NCBI GenBank assembly: GCA_029721435.1 | Contig: CM056580.1 | Span: 29,980,867 to 30,044,866, forward strand | DNA length: 64,000 bases | Source: Gymnothorax reevesii | Lineage: Eukaryota; Chordata; Actinopteri; Anguilliformes; Muraenidae | Direction: 5' to 3' | Shown: positions 9,145 to 20,802 of the stretch, piece by piece | Layout of the letters: every line of letters starts with the position of its first letter | Position numbering within the stretch: the stretch's first letter is position 1 | Translations under genes and position numbers: made by a program | Notes under the pieces: model-generated | Seen by the model: the letters and a program-made list of their open reading frames with translations, nothing else | Databases searched by the model: none | Told to the model about the DNA's origin: nothing

Positions 9145-9164
9145 ATTCATTCATTCATTCATTC
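9145..9164. repeat. (TTCA)n microsatellite
   Basis: Five ATTC units directly after a run of A, inside the decayed Tc1 copy. Confidence 0.8.
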
Positions 9165-9570
9165 TGACAGTCTTAAGGGTCATTACCATGTTTGGCACAA
9201 GTGAGACACGCCTTTGTGTTCTTTCTTGTCAGCAGTCGTTTTCACCTTTCAGCTCTCCGATGGATGCCATTTTTGCCCAGTCTCTTTTATATTGTGGAGT
9301 TGTGAACATTGAGCTTAACCAGGTGAAATGAGGCCTGCTGTTCTTTAGGTGTTTATATGAGTTTTCCTGATGTCCTGGATGATTTTTCATTGCTCTCTTA
9401 GAAAAATATAGGTAAATTGGCCACTCCTGGAAAGGATCATCACTGATGCAAGTTTTCTCAATTTGTAGATAATGGCTCTCATTGTGGTTCCCTCGAGTTT
9501 CAGAGCCTTAAATGGCTTTGTAACTCTTTCCAGACAGATAAAAAGTCAACAACTTTGTTTTTATTTGTTC

Positions 9571-11136
9571 TTAAAAAGGAACTACAAAAGGGGTTTGAAG
9601 TTTCGATGTTTTTGTATTTTAGTAATGGATTATGAATTAAATAATTTTAAAAAAATCAATTTGAGAGATTTTGGTGGGAAATACGGTTTTAGAGGCACTT
9701 TGTTTCAGCGGGTACATTTTCAGAAATCCAAAAAGCGCGATTGTATATGTGAACAACCAACGTCATTCTTTGCACTAGCACAAAGTGTACAAGCTTGGCA
9801 CAAAGTGTACAAGCAAGCCTTAGTACAACACAAAGTCACAGAATTGTTAATCAAGCCGTGATCAGATTGTTCACATCGTGTCTTCGCCTTGTCTTCACAA
9901 AAAAATCGATAGCGAAAAAAGCTCAAATACATTGATTTTTGTTAATGCAAAATAAGGTTTTTGTTGCCACTGTAGCTACTCAAGTCAGTCAAAAGAAGTG
10001 GCTGTGTTCGAATGGCAGGATGGTGCTAGCTATCTACACATCCATGAAGACATACAGAGAGATTGAAAGAACACAATTATGACAAATGTTAGCCGGTGAA
10101 AAACTAAATAAGTAAAGCGGTCCAGAGCATGGACTGTATATAGCCTAATGGGTCAAAATAGCATAAGCCACTACTTGATGACAAACCATTGAGGGGGAAA
10201 ACGGCAATCATAGCAAACTCGAATTAGCTTGCTAGTGAGCAAATTTGCCCCGTATTCGGCTTTTTTTTTTTTTTTAAGAATTATTTCACGCACATGCAAT
10301 TTAACTCATTCGCGAAAATATGCTGTTTAGAATATGGGTCTCACGAGTAGCCTTTCTTTGCACTTTTCTGAAATACAGAGTCTGAATGGATTTAATTATA
10401 TCCCCGAATGCCAAATGGCGTTCTTTCAAAGCTTTTTCAAGTTGACGTTGAGAACCATTGTTTTAAAAATATTCCGCAATTTTCTTTACACAAGCCTTCA
10501 CAGGATTGGAGAGCCTCTGGCCAACTTTACTTCTGAGAGACTCAGCCTCTCTAAGACATCCCTTTTATAGCCAACCATGTTACATAGCTGATGCCAGTTA
10601 ACTAAATTCCTTGCTAAATGTTCTTTCAATTGATTCTCTTGTATATTCATTGCTTTTTCGGCTCTCTTTTGCCTGTGTCCCAACTTTTTTGAGACCTGTT
10701 GAAGCAAGAACATTTTAAATAATCTCATTTTGTAGATAAAAATGTAAAATGTCTCAGTTTCAACATTTGAAATGTTATCTATGTTGTATTGTAACTATCA
10801 TATTGGCTCATGTGATCTGAAAGTCATTACATTTAGATTTTATTCACAATTAACACTTCGTCCCAACTACTTCGGAATTGGGGTTGTATATCCACGTCGA
10901 ATCGAGAGCTGCAACAAGGCTTTGAGTGACATCACATGCATAAATTAATACATAATTAGCTCTTCGAGAATCGGTGAGTCGCATTGCAGCCGGGCTGTTT
11001 TTGATCCTCTTTTTTTTCTGCACTAATAGGATGATTGAGCTCGGTTTCAAATGTATTCTGGGAAAGAGTAATATATAAAGTACCAAAAAAATGCCAAAAC
11101 CGCGAAAAATCCTGATATAATTTAGTTCCTCTTTAA
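9571..11136. mobile_element. TTAA-flanked DNA element inserted in a Tc1 copy
   Basis: TTAA stands at both ends (9571-9574 and 11133-11136), and the adjoining termini are inverted: AAAGGAACTA on the left and AGAGGAACTA on the right in reverse complement. Removing the segment plus one TTAA restores collinearity of the surrounding Tc1 sequence, which defines it as an insertion of about 1.56 kb. TTAA duplication points to the piggyBac or Kolobok superfamilies. No transposase frame is visible. It contains a direct repeat of GCACAAAGTGTACAAG (about 9780-9812) and a fragment of another Tc1 family (10385-10888). Confidence 0.72.
10385..10888 (-). mobile_element. Truncated Tc1-like element (5' part) inside the TTAA element
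   Basis: Read on the minus strand from 10888, it begins ACAACCCCAATTCCGAAG, then carries the internal motif CTCAAAAAAGTTGGGACA and a segment GGCTGAGTCTCTCAGAAG that precedes the transposase start in a familiar teleost Tc1 family. Similarity fades near 10385. Only the 5' region is present, so no transposase can be made. Family recognition is from memory. Confidence 0.65.
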
Positions 11137-11469
11137 ATTTCCTTAAATTGCGGCCTCACGTTTCTTTTGGCTACTTCACATTCACAGACAGGTTGCATTT
11201 GAGTGATATTGACATTCAACAGGCATGGCAGTAAACTTGTTGGGCATCTCTACTGAAATTGAACCCTATTATCAATTAAATTTGTTTAATTGGTTGACTT
11301 AATAACCAACGGGGAATTTCTTTTGCACCTTGGGCCAGGAATGATTGGCTATCTTTTTTTTTTTTTTGTAAAATTAAAATTAGTTCATTTGGACACAAAA
11401 ATACAAAATTACAAGAACTTGAGAAGGAGGCAAATATATTTTTACTGCTCAGTGTGTGGCTCTGAACAT

Positions 11470-11925
11470 TTTGGCCCCGTTCACACGCACACCGTTATTT
11501 TCACAAACGGAGACATTCCTCGCGTTTGTGCCCTGCGTTTACAAACTGAGAAACTGAGAATTCGCCTCTGAAATCGATTCTTTCTAAAAACTCCGGCCAG
11601 AGTGGAGATTTTGGAAAAATTTGGTTGCATGTTTGCATGTAAACTGAGAAAAACGGAGTTTAAGGCAGCCTGCATCGGATGGTAATCATGGATGATCGTG
11701 ATTCGTCTCTGTTGTTGTTCTGATTCTGATTGGCTAACGTGGGCTTGAGTTTATCGTTTCACTGCCACCTACAGGTTTGATATGCTCTTGACGACATGTA
11801 CACGGGTACATGTAAACGAAAACTTCTGAAAACTGATACGTGTGCATGATATCATTTTTGAAAACGGAGACGGTGAAATATTCCTTTATGAAAATAGCCG
11901 CCCTCGTGCAAACGGAGTGTTAATT
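11470..11925. mobile_element. MITE-like repeat with degenerate inverted ends
   Basis: The left end (CGTTCACACGCACACCGTTA...AAACGGAGAC) and the right end in reverse complement (CTCCGTTTGCACG...TATTTTCAT) are imperfect inverted repeats. AAACGGAG motifs recur inside. This looks like a common teleost non-autonomous DNA element. It has no coding frame of note. Confidence 0.5.
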
Positions 11926-13994
11926 TCATTTTTGCCCTGATGGAGCTACCCCTCTCTTACTTACTCTCACCCTTGAATTGGTTATTTAGCCTGTCAGTCA
12001 CCATGCTGGTTCTTCTCAAGGCAGACTTGCAGCTCTGACATTTTTTTCCCATCATTATTAAGTCTGAATTGGTCAAGACGAATTGCTGTAAATCATTCTT
12101 GATGCAAGTTCTTAAGGCCAATAGTGTCTGTTCATACTCCGCTTACAATGCTTATTCTGCTGGATTTCTTCCTGGATGTCACCACTCTACAGAACATTCA
12201 GTATTAATGTGAATATTTTTTCCATTCGTCATGCGTCTGGTTGTATTTTTCTGCAAAGCAACCCATTTTAATTGAGCTCAGCATTCTTGATTTGGTGTGA
12301 ATGCACAACCTTGTAGCAGAGTGTTCCCCACGCAACAGGCATGGGCCCTCGATTGAAAACCGCCTGCCTTCTCCATGATTGCCCCAAGCAAAATTTACAG
12401 GTACGGCGCAATGCAGGCTCGGGTTGCCTCCATTGTTAGTCTAAAAAGCACCATCGTGTGGCCGCCCACTTCCTGGTTCCCAGCAATAGGAGCTGAGGGA
12501 AGGTAGGAGAAACAGAAGGTGAAGAGGCATTAGCAGGTAGATGAAATGCGGGGAGTAGAGGGACGAGAGAATGGAGAAAAGGAGGAAATTCCACGTTCAC
12601 ACGCGAATGCTAACAGGCTTAGCATGTGAGACCGTCCTCGGTTTGTTTACACTGAGAGAAAGAGAGGCAGAGAGGAGAGGTGGGTACTGCGAGGGAACGT
12701 TCCACATTTTGTTACGGAAACGTTTCGAGCACCTTGCCAGTTCTCCCCGTCACGGGGAAGCGGCTCCCAGGCTGATGCATTTCAAGCTGTTCAAATACCC
12801 ATTAGGACCCGTTTTTTCCCGTCCTCGCCAAATGGGGAGAAAAAGGAAGCCAAGATGGGAATTTATCAAGAAACCTCTGTGATATTTAATGATCCTTGTA
12901 TGCGGGAAGACCACAGACCATTCTCTTTTGCCAAATACTGATCCCCTAACTTAATTTCCTGCTCAATTGCTGTTTTATAGTGCATAGTACAGTGATACCA
13001 GCTAGTAATATAGGAAACAGATTGCCTGTGCGGCAGAGTGGATAGAACTTGCCGAAGCTGCTGGTGTGGGCCGCAGTCTCCAGGGGTGGCTGTCTGCGCA
13101 CATCAGGAAGGCAGCGAAACTCTGACTGGCAGCAGCTGGAGAGCTAATATCAGTATATCGCGTATGGAGTCCTGAGCGCTGCAGGTTACAGCCCTTGTCA
13201 GGCGTCATCAATGTACATCATCTTTTTTTATTCCCCCCACCATCCATTGTTTATTAGTTAATTAACATGCAACAGCAGGATGCAAAGGAAGATTTAGTCT
13301 CCTAACTCCCCCCCCACCCCCCCCCCCCCATCACCACCCCCTCGTACCCTGACACTCTGTCCCTCTTCTCTCCTGATTGCCCACATCCCGCTGACTCCCC
13401 CACTCCCAATAGCCTGGCATCTCATGGGCTTTTAGCTGCAGCTTTTAGTGCAAGTCAACAACCCCCCCCACCGGTCAGACACATGCTCAAACACTCATAT
13501 GCGAAGATAGGCGGCATTCGTCAAAACCTGACACAACCCATATTACTCTAATGACATCTGTCCTCAGACTGCCCATCTGAACGGCCCCGTCCATCACACT
13601 ATCGTCATGGGAACCTATTCAAATGTGGTCTATTCTGCTAACAGGGCCGCATAGCTTACTCTCTCGAATCAGACTTCATCTACCGATTAAATTTAAAAAC
13701 AGGAAGAAACATTTTACTGTGTGAAAAGGTGGAACACCTCAGCTGTCTAGCTAATACACATTCATGCTTTCTCTGAGCGTCCTTATTGTCCATTATTTCT
13801 TACATTTTTTTCTACTGATTTTTCTCCTCTATCATGAACGAAAAACTATATCAGTAGGCTTGCACTATTTCTAAACCCTCAGTCAGCTCATATCTGTTCT
13901 CATCATGCTGAAGGATCGCAGTACTTATACTAAAGATGACGGGGACCCGTGTGCAGTTTGACCAACCAGAGAGGGCGCTCTTGTGAGTACACGT
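11926..13994. other. Unique non-coding DNA
   Basis: No gene or clear mobile element. It contains a C-rich tract near 13308-13330. A 103-codon frame at 12571-12882 has no domain or homopolymer-free signature I recognise, and I do not call it. Confidence 0.5.
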
Positions 13995-14174
13995 AGAGCC
14001 AGATTCACAGAGACTTTAGGCACGTGAAAAATCATTCTGCATTTGCAAAACCAGTTACATGGCCAGTGATTGGCTTGGGTATTTGTTTCGCAACAATCGT
14101 CAGCAATGTTATTTGCTTTGCGTGTGCTAAAGGGATTTGTACTTGCTAAAGGTCTTGGTAAATCTGGCCTTTAG
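13995..14174. mobile_element. Short MITE with inverted ends
   Basis: The left end AGAGCCAGATTCACAGAGAC and the right end, read in reverse complement from 14172 (AAAGGCCAGATTTACCAAGA), pair as an imperfect inverted repeat around a 120-bp core. This matches a short teleost MITE type with GCCAGATTTAC ends. About 180 bp. Confidence 0.6.
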
Positions 14175-15455
14175 GGCAGTAATGCCATCTACCTGCCATC
14201 GCTTGGCCAGTTACACAAGGAACGTTTGATTTTGAAGTGTCGAATGCATCAGGGTGGTGGAAAAGAATGCTTTGTCTGAACCCAAAACCCCCATATCCTG
14301 AAATGTGTGAATCAACAATATTCGTGTAGGACGTTACTGGTCATCAAAAGCCCTTTTCTCGCCATGTGTGCACTAATGCAGTCCCCCTGAATGCAGGGGA
14401 GCAGCATAGCGGCCCCAGTTTGTGAAACAGGGGTATAGGTACAATTACTCTCAGGGGTTTGTGCATAGATCAAAGGTCAGACAAATTGCGTCTTTGCCGA
14501 CAGTGAGCGTTGGTCATTCCTTTGTTACAAATGCCCCCGCCCCTCTGTGACAATGAACTCCTGCATTGAAGAAGACATACTAAATCATGTACTGTACAGG
14601 GAGACATGAGTGCATTCCCTGCCTATTAATGTTTCAGTGTGAACTTTTTCCCCGTTAATCGTACTGGGGTTGCTTTATTGCGACAGTTTGTAACGATCAT
14701 CCTCCTGGGATGCATTGTTAGGGTTTGGGATGTTTATCCTGTGTTTATCTTGCATTCACTCATCTTTGCTTTCAGATCTAACGCTTGCCTTGGGTTTCAC
14801 TGCACAGATTTGTCTGAGGATGTTTTTCCCTTTCAGTCGTGTTTCTTTTACCGGATAAATCGTTTTTATTTCACATCGCTCTATTTGCCGAAAGTGAAAA
14901 ATGCCTCATGTACTCATCCGTCTTCTGAACGTATTTGCCGCTGAATGTACGGCACATAAACCTCTGTATAGCCCTTTCTTTTCTTTTTTTCTATCAGATT
15001 TACATATCCATTTTGAGTGATTTCCTGTGAAAGGCTGGTGTCGTTCCCAGGGTTTGTTGAGGGGAATCGTACGTGATGTTTAAATATATGTGCATTAGAA
15101 GATCATCTGGGTTTGTGTAACCATCAGCGCCAAGAAACTTGATTAGCAAGATATGTGGATGAGATACAGCTGTCAGAGCAATCTTCAGCCCAAGATGGAA
15201 ATCTGCTGCTCTGGAGCAAAGTTTTCTTTGGGAATTGATCTCAGTTGGTCAGATTATCAGCTCTATCAACAGTGAGCTGTTCCCATAGCTACTCAATTTT
15301 CCCATGCATGTAGTCTCATCAGGAAATATTTTTCTGAGTATGTGGGGTGTTGATTATTTGAATTCCCATGTTTATTGAATGTGTAACTTGGGTATAAATG
15401 TTGGCAGTCTTCAGCGTTTATCCTTCGCATTCCAAAAATATCCAAATATCTTCAT

Positions 15456-15457
<2 letters not shown>
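14175..15457. other. Unique non-coding DNA
   Basis: AT-rich sequence with no recognised gene or repeat. The 101-codon frame at 14639-14944 has no domain and no splice or codon signature that would support a gene. Confidence 0.5.
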
Positions 15458-15458
<1 letters not shown>

Positions 15459-15492
<34 letters not shown>

Positions 15493-15520
15493 ATGTGTGT
15501 TTGTGTGTGTGCGTGTATGT
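15459..15520. repeat. (CT)15 microsatellite followed by a GT-rich run
   Basis: Thirty bases of pure CT (15459-15488) then an interrupted GT tract to about 15520. Apparent open frames here come from the repeat. Confidence 0.95.
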
Positions 15521-17508
15521 TATGAACAGGGATTTAAAAAAAAAAAATCTATCGTGATTTTGTATCTCTGTGTGGTACATGAGAATATGGGAATGACATG
15601 GTGAATATAACTTCAGGAAGTAATAATTTCCTCTGCAAATTATGTGGCTGTTCACGTTGCATATTTATTATATTTGCAATCAAAGATAAGCAGTTTCAAA
15701 GGTTTCAAAACAAATAGTCACATGTATTATAGTGGGAAGCTGGAAATGGCTGTTCCCAGTGGGCTGTGGTACCTTTTAAATCCATCCCTCTTCAAAAGCC
15801 ACACAGAAAGCAAGGCTGCCAAAAACGGCGAGACTTCGCTGAGTTTTACAAGACCTGACCCTTGAGAGACTGCCAGGAACGCGCCATTTTTTCTCCTCCC
15901 AGACAGGGCTCTCAGATGAATCTTTGGCCCTTGCGTCACGGTGTAATGCCTCACCCGTTCTAACCGCATTCGTGGGCAGCTTCATCAATCCTGTAATTCC
16001 TTACAGTTAACAGTAATATCAGCCTCTTAAGTCTCCTCAAAGCTAATTTATCCGTCCTCCTACTCTCCCTGTGCCATGTTTAAGAGCGGTGACATCATGG
16101 ATGCTCATTTTACAGACTGGGAGATTTGGCTGACTTCTCTGTGGGAAGAGGTTTTTGGGCCTGGACATTTCTCCCAGTGAGGACGAGCTCGGTTACTTCA
16201 ACACACTCTTTTTCCGACCAGTCATTTGTGAGGATAGGCTGTGGAGGAACGGTAATATTCTTGTCGCACTCTTTAAAAATAGATTTAAAAAAAACAACAA
16301 AATTTGGCGGCCATTAAAATTCCTAACAAGGTTGTCATTTTCTGTCAGATAAGCAACTGGTTATGTTAATATGTGACACACCACCACCAAGATGTTACTC
16401 CTTTTGAAATATGATACAAGTCACGACAGACTGAGATTGCATTTTTCCCTCTGGTTTTATGTTTGCTTATCTTGTTTCGGTGAAATTCTGTACATTTTTA
16501 TTTGCTAATTATTTATGTATTGTGAAATACAGCTTGAAAGCACGTTGCGTTACTTTGAATTCACGCAGTTCTTAAATGCTTAATAATGTTTATTTTGGTC
16601 TGTTTAACCAAGCTTAAAACTTGCTGTTAAAATGGTGGACCTTGACAATGTCATGGAAAAGAAGGTTTATTTTCTTTTGATAACCAGGATAATCAGGTAG
16701 CTGTTTAAACATGACACTCGGTTTGATTTTTCCCTACTATGCGCCATGTTTACTTTGACATTTTGCAACCCTTGGATTTTAGATTACTCCTCGAGGCCTG
16801 TTCTTATGGTGTCCAATTTTGTTAAGATTTGAAAAAAAGCAAACGGGGAAATATTTTCCATTCCTGCGGGGTGGATTTAGCTGACAAAAATCTTTCCACC
16901 AGCAGTAGCTAAGTTAGCTGAACCTACACTGGGTCCGGCTTTTCAATCAATTCTTCTCTTTTACTGCTTTCAAAAATGCTCCTCTCTCCACATTCCCCCC
17001 CCCCCCCCCCCCCCCAGCAAGGTCGGATTTGTGCATGAAAGGCGATTTGAAATTGGGCTGAACTTCAAGGAGAGGTTAATGCTATTCAAAGTTTTTTGTT
17101 TTTTTTTTTTTGCCTGAACTGAACCACCCACTTTGCTTAAGGTCAGTAGCCGAGGCTAATACCTCTCAGAGGTTCTGCTGTGAACTTGGCATGGCCCTGA
17201 TTGGACTCCCCACTGATGGACTACACATAGCAGCTCACTTGCCAAGTCAAATAACACATTTAGTGAATTGGAAATAAGATTTAAGTGGGCCAGCACAAAG
17301 CGGCCAGCCCTCTCATCTTTTTACCAGATCCCGCTTTTTGTGTGCGAGACTGTGAAAACTGCTCTTGTTGGAAGAGTTAAGCTTCATTTTTTTTTTTCTG
17401 TAGATTATTTGGAAACAGGTCAATTGAGATTGAGGGTTGGAGCTGCAAACTCCGCCCACAAAAGAAAGAAGGGCAGTTTTGCCCCCGTGCCTGTGGAGCT
17501 CCTCAGGA
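15521..17508. other. Unique non-coding DNA
   Basis: No gene identified. It holds a poly(C) tract near 16997-17015 and several poly(T) runs. Confidence 0.5.
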
Positions 17509-17529
17509 CTCTCTCTCTCTCTCTCTCTC
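17509..17529. repeat. (CT)10 microsatellite
   Basis: Uninterrupted CT dinucleotides. Confidence 0.9.
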
Positions 17530-17671
17530 CATCTCTGTTTCTCCTTGGATAAGGACCTATTTCAGGGAATTCAATTGCCAAGTGCTGGCCCTTGAAGGCC
17601 TGGCTTTGATTTCAAGGCTCCTTTTTTGCTCACTGTGTTTATTTCAAAGGGGAATGCTCCTTGTCCATAGA

Positions 17672-17674
<3 letters not shown>

Positions 17675-17702
<28 letters not shown>
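17675..17702. repeat. (TC)14 microsatellite
   Basis: Uninterrupted TC dinucleotides. Confidence 0.9.
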
Positions 17703-20610
17703 CTGTTTCCTTTAGTAAAAAAAGCACAAATCCGTTCACTTTCAATTACTATTCCTCGAGCCAGGTAAATTTACTTGGATTGTTGTTACCCCGTATATCC
17801 CTATGTTCAATGACACTACATAATTTTCTCTTCCTCTTTACCAGGATGAATTGAAATATTATGCCATAAATGTGTTATTGCACTAGTATAATGTACAACC
17901 CTCACAACCCTCACATGAGCTTTGGAAGAGAAAGAGAATGAATGCACTGCCTGAACAGCAAAAGTCAGTGTCTGTAACAGCATGAATTGATCGGCAAGTA
18001 ATCCCCCAGCAATGATATCCTGAAATATATGCATAAGACTTAATACAGGACGACTGGCCAGTTGCACACAAAAATGGATATCGTTTTGCTTTCTGTCAGT
18101 GAAAGAAATCTGCTAAATGGGGGCATCAAATGCTATTCACCATCTTTTAACGGAGCTGACAGTGACACGTGTTCAATGAATCTCTAACGAATGGCTTCAG
18201 TCCTTATCACACTGGCATGTTGGAACAGGTATCGGAAGAATGGCTGTCCTCATACGACTGGCTCTCGACTCCTAGCTATGCCCCTTAATATGATTCCAAC
18301 ATGTAAATTGATTAGTACTTTTGTCTTGGCAGTTTGTTAGATTTGCTAAAGGTATGGTAGACAATGCAGCCGCCCTATGAGAGCACATCTGACTGCGCTG
18401 GGAAGGTTTTGTGCTTCACTGAGGTGTTTCAGGCTGCTAAGGCAGGTGCTCATGGCGGCTCATTCGAGTGTGGCTGCAACTGCACTCACAACGGCAGCTT
18501 CTGGCAGAACGAAATTCTTACTCAAGTTTTGATTCTCTCAAGGCAATGAAGGAAGAAATTTTGCTGTTGGGGGACAGCAGAGTCCACAAAAAAGGTTTTT
18601 TTTTTTTTGGTTTTTTTTTTTTGAGTTTACTGTAGTATGTCTCATTTCTAAAATGAAATGTGAACTTTCCAGCACAGATGCTACTGCTTGACAATGTAGA
18701 AAAAGTGTTCTTGTATGTGACAGGGCAGGGAGTTTTGAATGGGAGGTTCAGCTGCCAGTCATGCCAGATATCAAGGGGATTGATTTAAGAAGACAAAAAA
18801 AAAATGTATACGGGTTGAAATGGGATATTGCTGGATATAAGTCAGCATGACAGGACATCGGAAGAATTTCTGTTTATGTATAACTGTGAGGGTGCAATGC
18901 TCGTGCGTGCGTCAGCAGAACTGCCATTGTAAAAAAAAAAAGAATAAAGAAAAAATGCAAACCAGTAAGGACAATGGGATACGGATGCACAATTTATGGC
19001 AGATCTGGCTTCCCAAGCTATTGCGATTACTATTTACCATCTGCCATCTGTGGATATGTGTCTCACACTATTCAGATGAGAGGATTTCGCATGGAGAAGT
19101 AATCACAGTACAGAAACTACAATGGTGGAGAGTCAAACTGCTGGCTACATGGAGCCAGATTTGTGTACCAGGGCAATCTTTTCGGTGCTGTATGTTGTGC
19201 TGCACAATCTCCTCATTTTTGCAACTAAAAAAAAGTATGATTAAGTGATGCAAAAAGAACTCACATGGACAGAAGATTAAAGAAAGACCACTATAATGAA
19301 ACCAGTACTGATCTTGGTAATCGTCTCCAATGAAATCTATTACGCAAATCGACTAATTCACTAAATTAAGGTATGAGACCAAGGACTATATTGAACTTTG
19401 ATCTTCAGAGAGAGGGAGCAGGACTTGATGAGACTGTTTATGACACTAGCATCGTCTATTTCTATGCATGTTTTTGTTTTGCTGTTTATGAGCAAATGTT
19501 GTTGGTCTCCATAACTTCGCCCTGTGCAGATGATGTTTCTTCATTTTCCATCTTTCTATGACCAGACAAGACCTGGAGCTACATTTTTCATGATAGCGAC
19601 ACGGCAATGTGCTGTTCAGCTGTAGTTTTGTAGAGCGGAAATTCAGGAACATAGTTGCTTTGGGTCAGAGAAAAGGGCAGGGGAATTTACATTCGGCCAT
19701 TTTGTCAATGACCATTTTTCTAATGAGAATTTGCTCTGTAAATTTATTATTACATGAATCTGACAAAATATCTGATACCATCTCAGCTGTACCATAAATG
19801 TCTTCAGGCCAATCCTGCTTTAACAATCTGGGTAAATAAGGAGCTGTGTGATTGCTTCCTCCCTCATCGTAATAATAAAAAAAGATATTAAAAAATAAGG
19901 ACAGGAAGCAGAGGACTATTGTGCAGAAACAGCTGCAGGAAGCCGAGGTCATGTGGTATTTAGAGCGATGTTGTCAGGGTGAAAGATAGCTGGAATTTAA
20001 ACCCCGGAGTGCGGAGAAGTGGTCAGAGTTCAGCAGCTAATCTGTTGTGTGGTTGTAGGGGAGGCTGGCCTCATGTTGTGTGGAATTACAGCGCGGGAGA
20101 GGGGGCCGGGGCACAGCCTTCATCCGCCCGCCGCGTCCATGGCCCAGCTGGTCTGGAGGAGCCTGGCCCCTCTCCAGGACCTCTCCCCGCTTTTCATCCT
20201 GCCTTTTGATTGTGATAAATTTCTTACGGCAGGAGGGGGAAAATAAGTTTGCTCAGCGAACTTCAGAAATAGGGGGGTGCGGGCAGGGGAGGGGGCGGGC
20301 GGGGAGGAGAGGGGGGTGTTTGAGAGTGAAAAAGCAACCCGCTGTAAAAAAAAAAAAAAAACGCGTCCACTTGAAAGAGCTGATTATCGGGCTGCAGGAT
20401 CCATTTGACCGACTCACATTCCCCAACCCCGGGCCCTGTGTCCTTCACTATCCATGCTCCGCAATCCAGCCTGCACTCCTGCAATAATGAGGCTCACATG
20501 TGGTGTTTATTTGTTTTTAATCTCCTTTATTTTAAAAAGAGTTTGACTGAATTCACCATTGTTTTGTTTTCTTGAAATTTGTGTTTAGCTTGCAGTGAGG
20601 GTGGAAAATT
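17703..20610. other. Unique non-coding DNA
   Basis: No gene recognised. It includes homopolymer T runs near 18600-18622, and a locally GC-rich stretch around 20080-20330 with G-rich runs (GGGGGGTGCGGGCAGGGGAG at about 20271). Small open frames here are not supported by any domain. Confidence 0.45.
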
Positions 20611-20802
20611 GCGTGCGTGTGTGTGCGTGCGTGTGTGTGAGTGTGTGCGTGCATGCGTGTGTGTGTGTGCGCGCGTATGTATGCGCGTGTGCGCGCGTGC
20701 GTGTGTGTATGCGCGTGTGAGTGCGTATGTGTGTGTGCGTACGTGAGCGTGTGTGTGTCTGTGCGCATGTGTGTGTATGTGTGTGTGTGCGTGTGTGTGT
20801 GT
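20611..20802. repeat. Complex (GT/GC)n tract, about 190 bp
   Basis: Alternating purine-pyrimidine sequence of GT units broken by GC, GTAT and GTGA variants. Both strands read as long Cys/Val- or Thr/His-rich open frames, which are repeat artefacts. Confidence 0.95.

Larger units (their letters stand above)
8703..11455 (-). mobile_element. Decayed Tc1-like transposon, split by a TTAA element
   Basis: The plus strand resembles the reverse complement of a widespread teleost Tc1 family, in two collinear blocks (8703-9570 and 11137-11455). Recognisable pieces include GATAATGGCTCTCATTGTGG (transposase helix-turn-helix region), TGCCCAGTCTCTTTTATATT, and the end motif GAAGGAGGCAAATATATTTT near 11423. 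The two blocks join without a gap once the insertion 9575-11136 is removed. The transposase frame is full of stops and indels and is not expressed. The left part of the family consensus is missing. Assignment is from recollection of the family. Confidence 0.7.

Noticed and set aside
12571..12882. 103-codon plus frame with basic C-terminus
   Set aside because: No motif or splice pattern supports it, and the composition matches flanking non-coding DNA.
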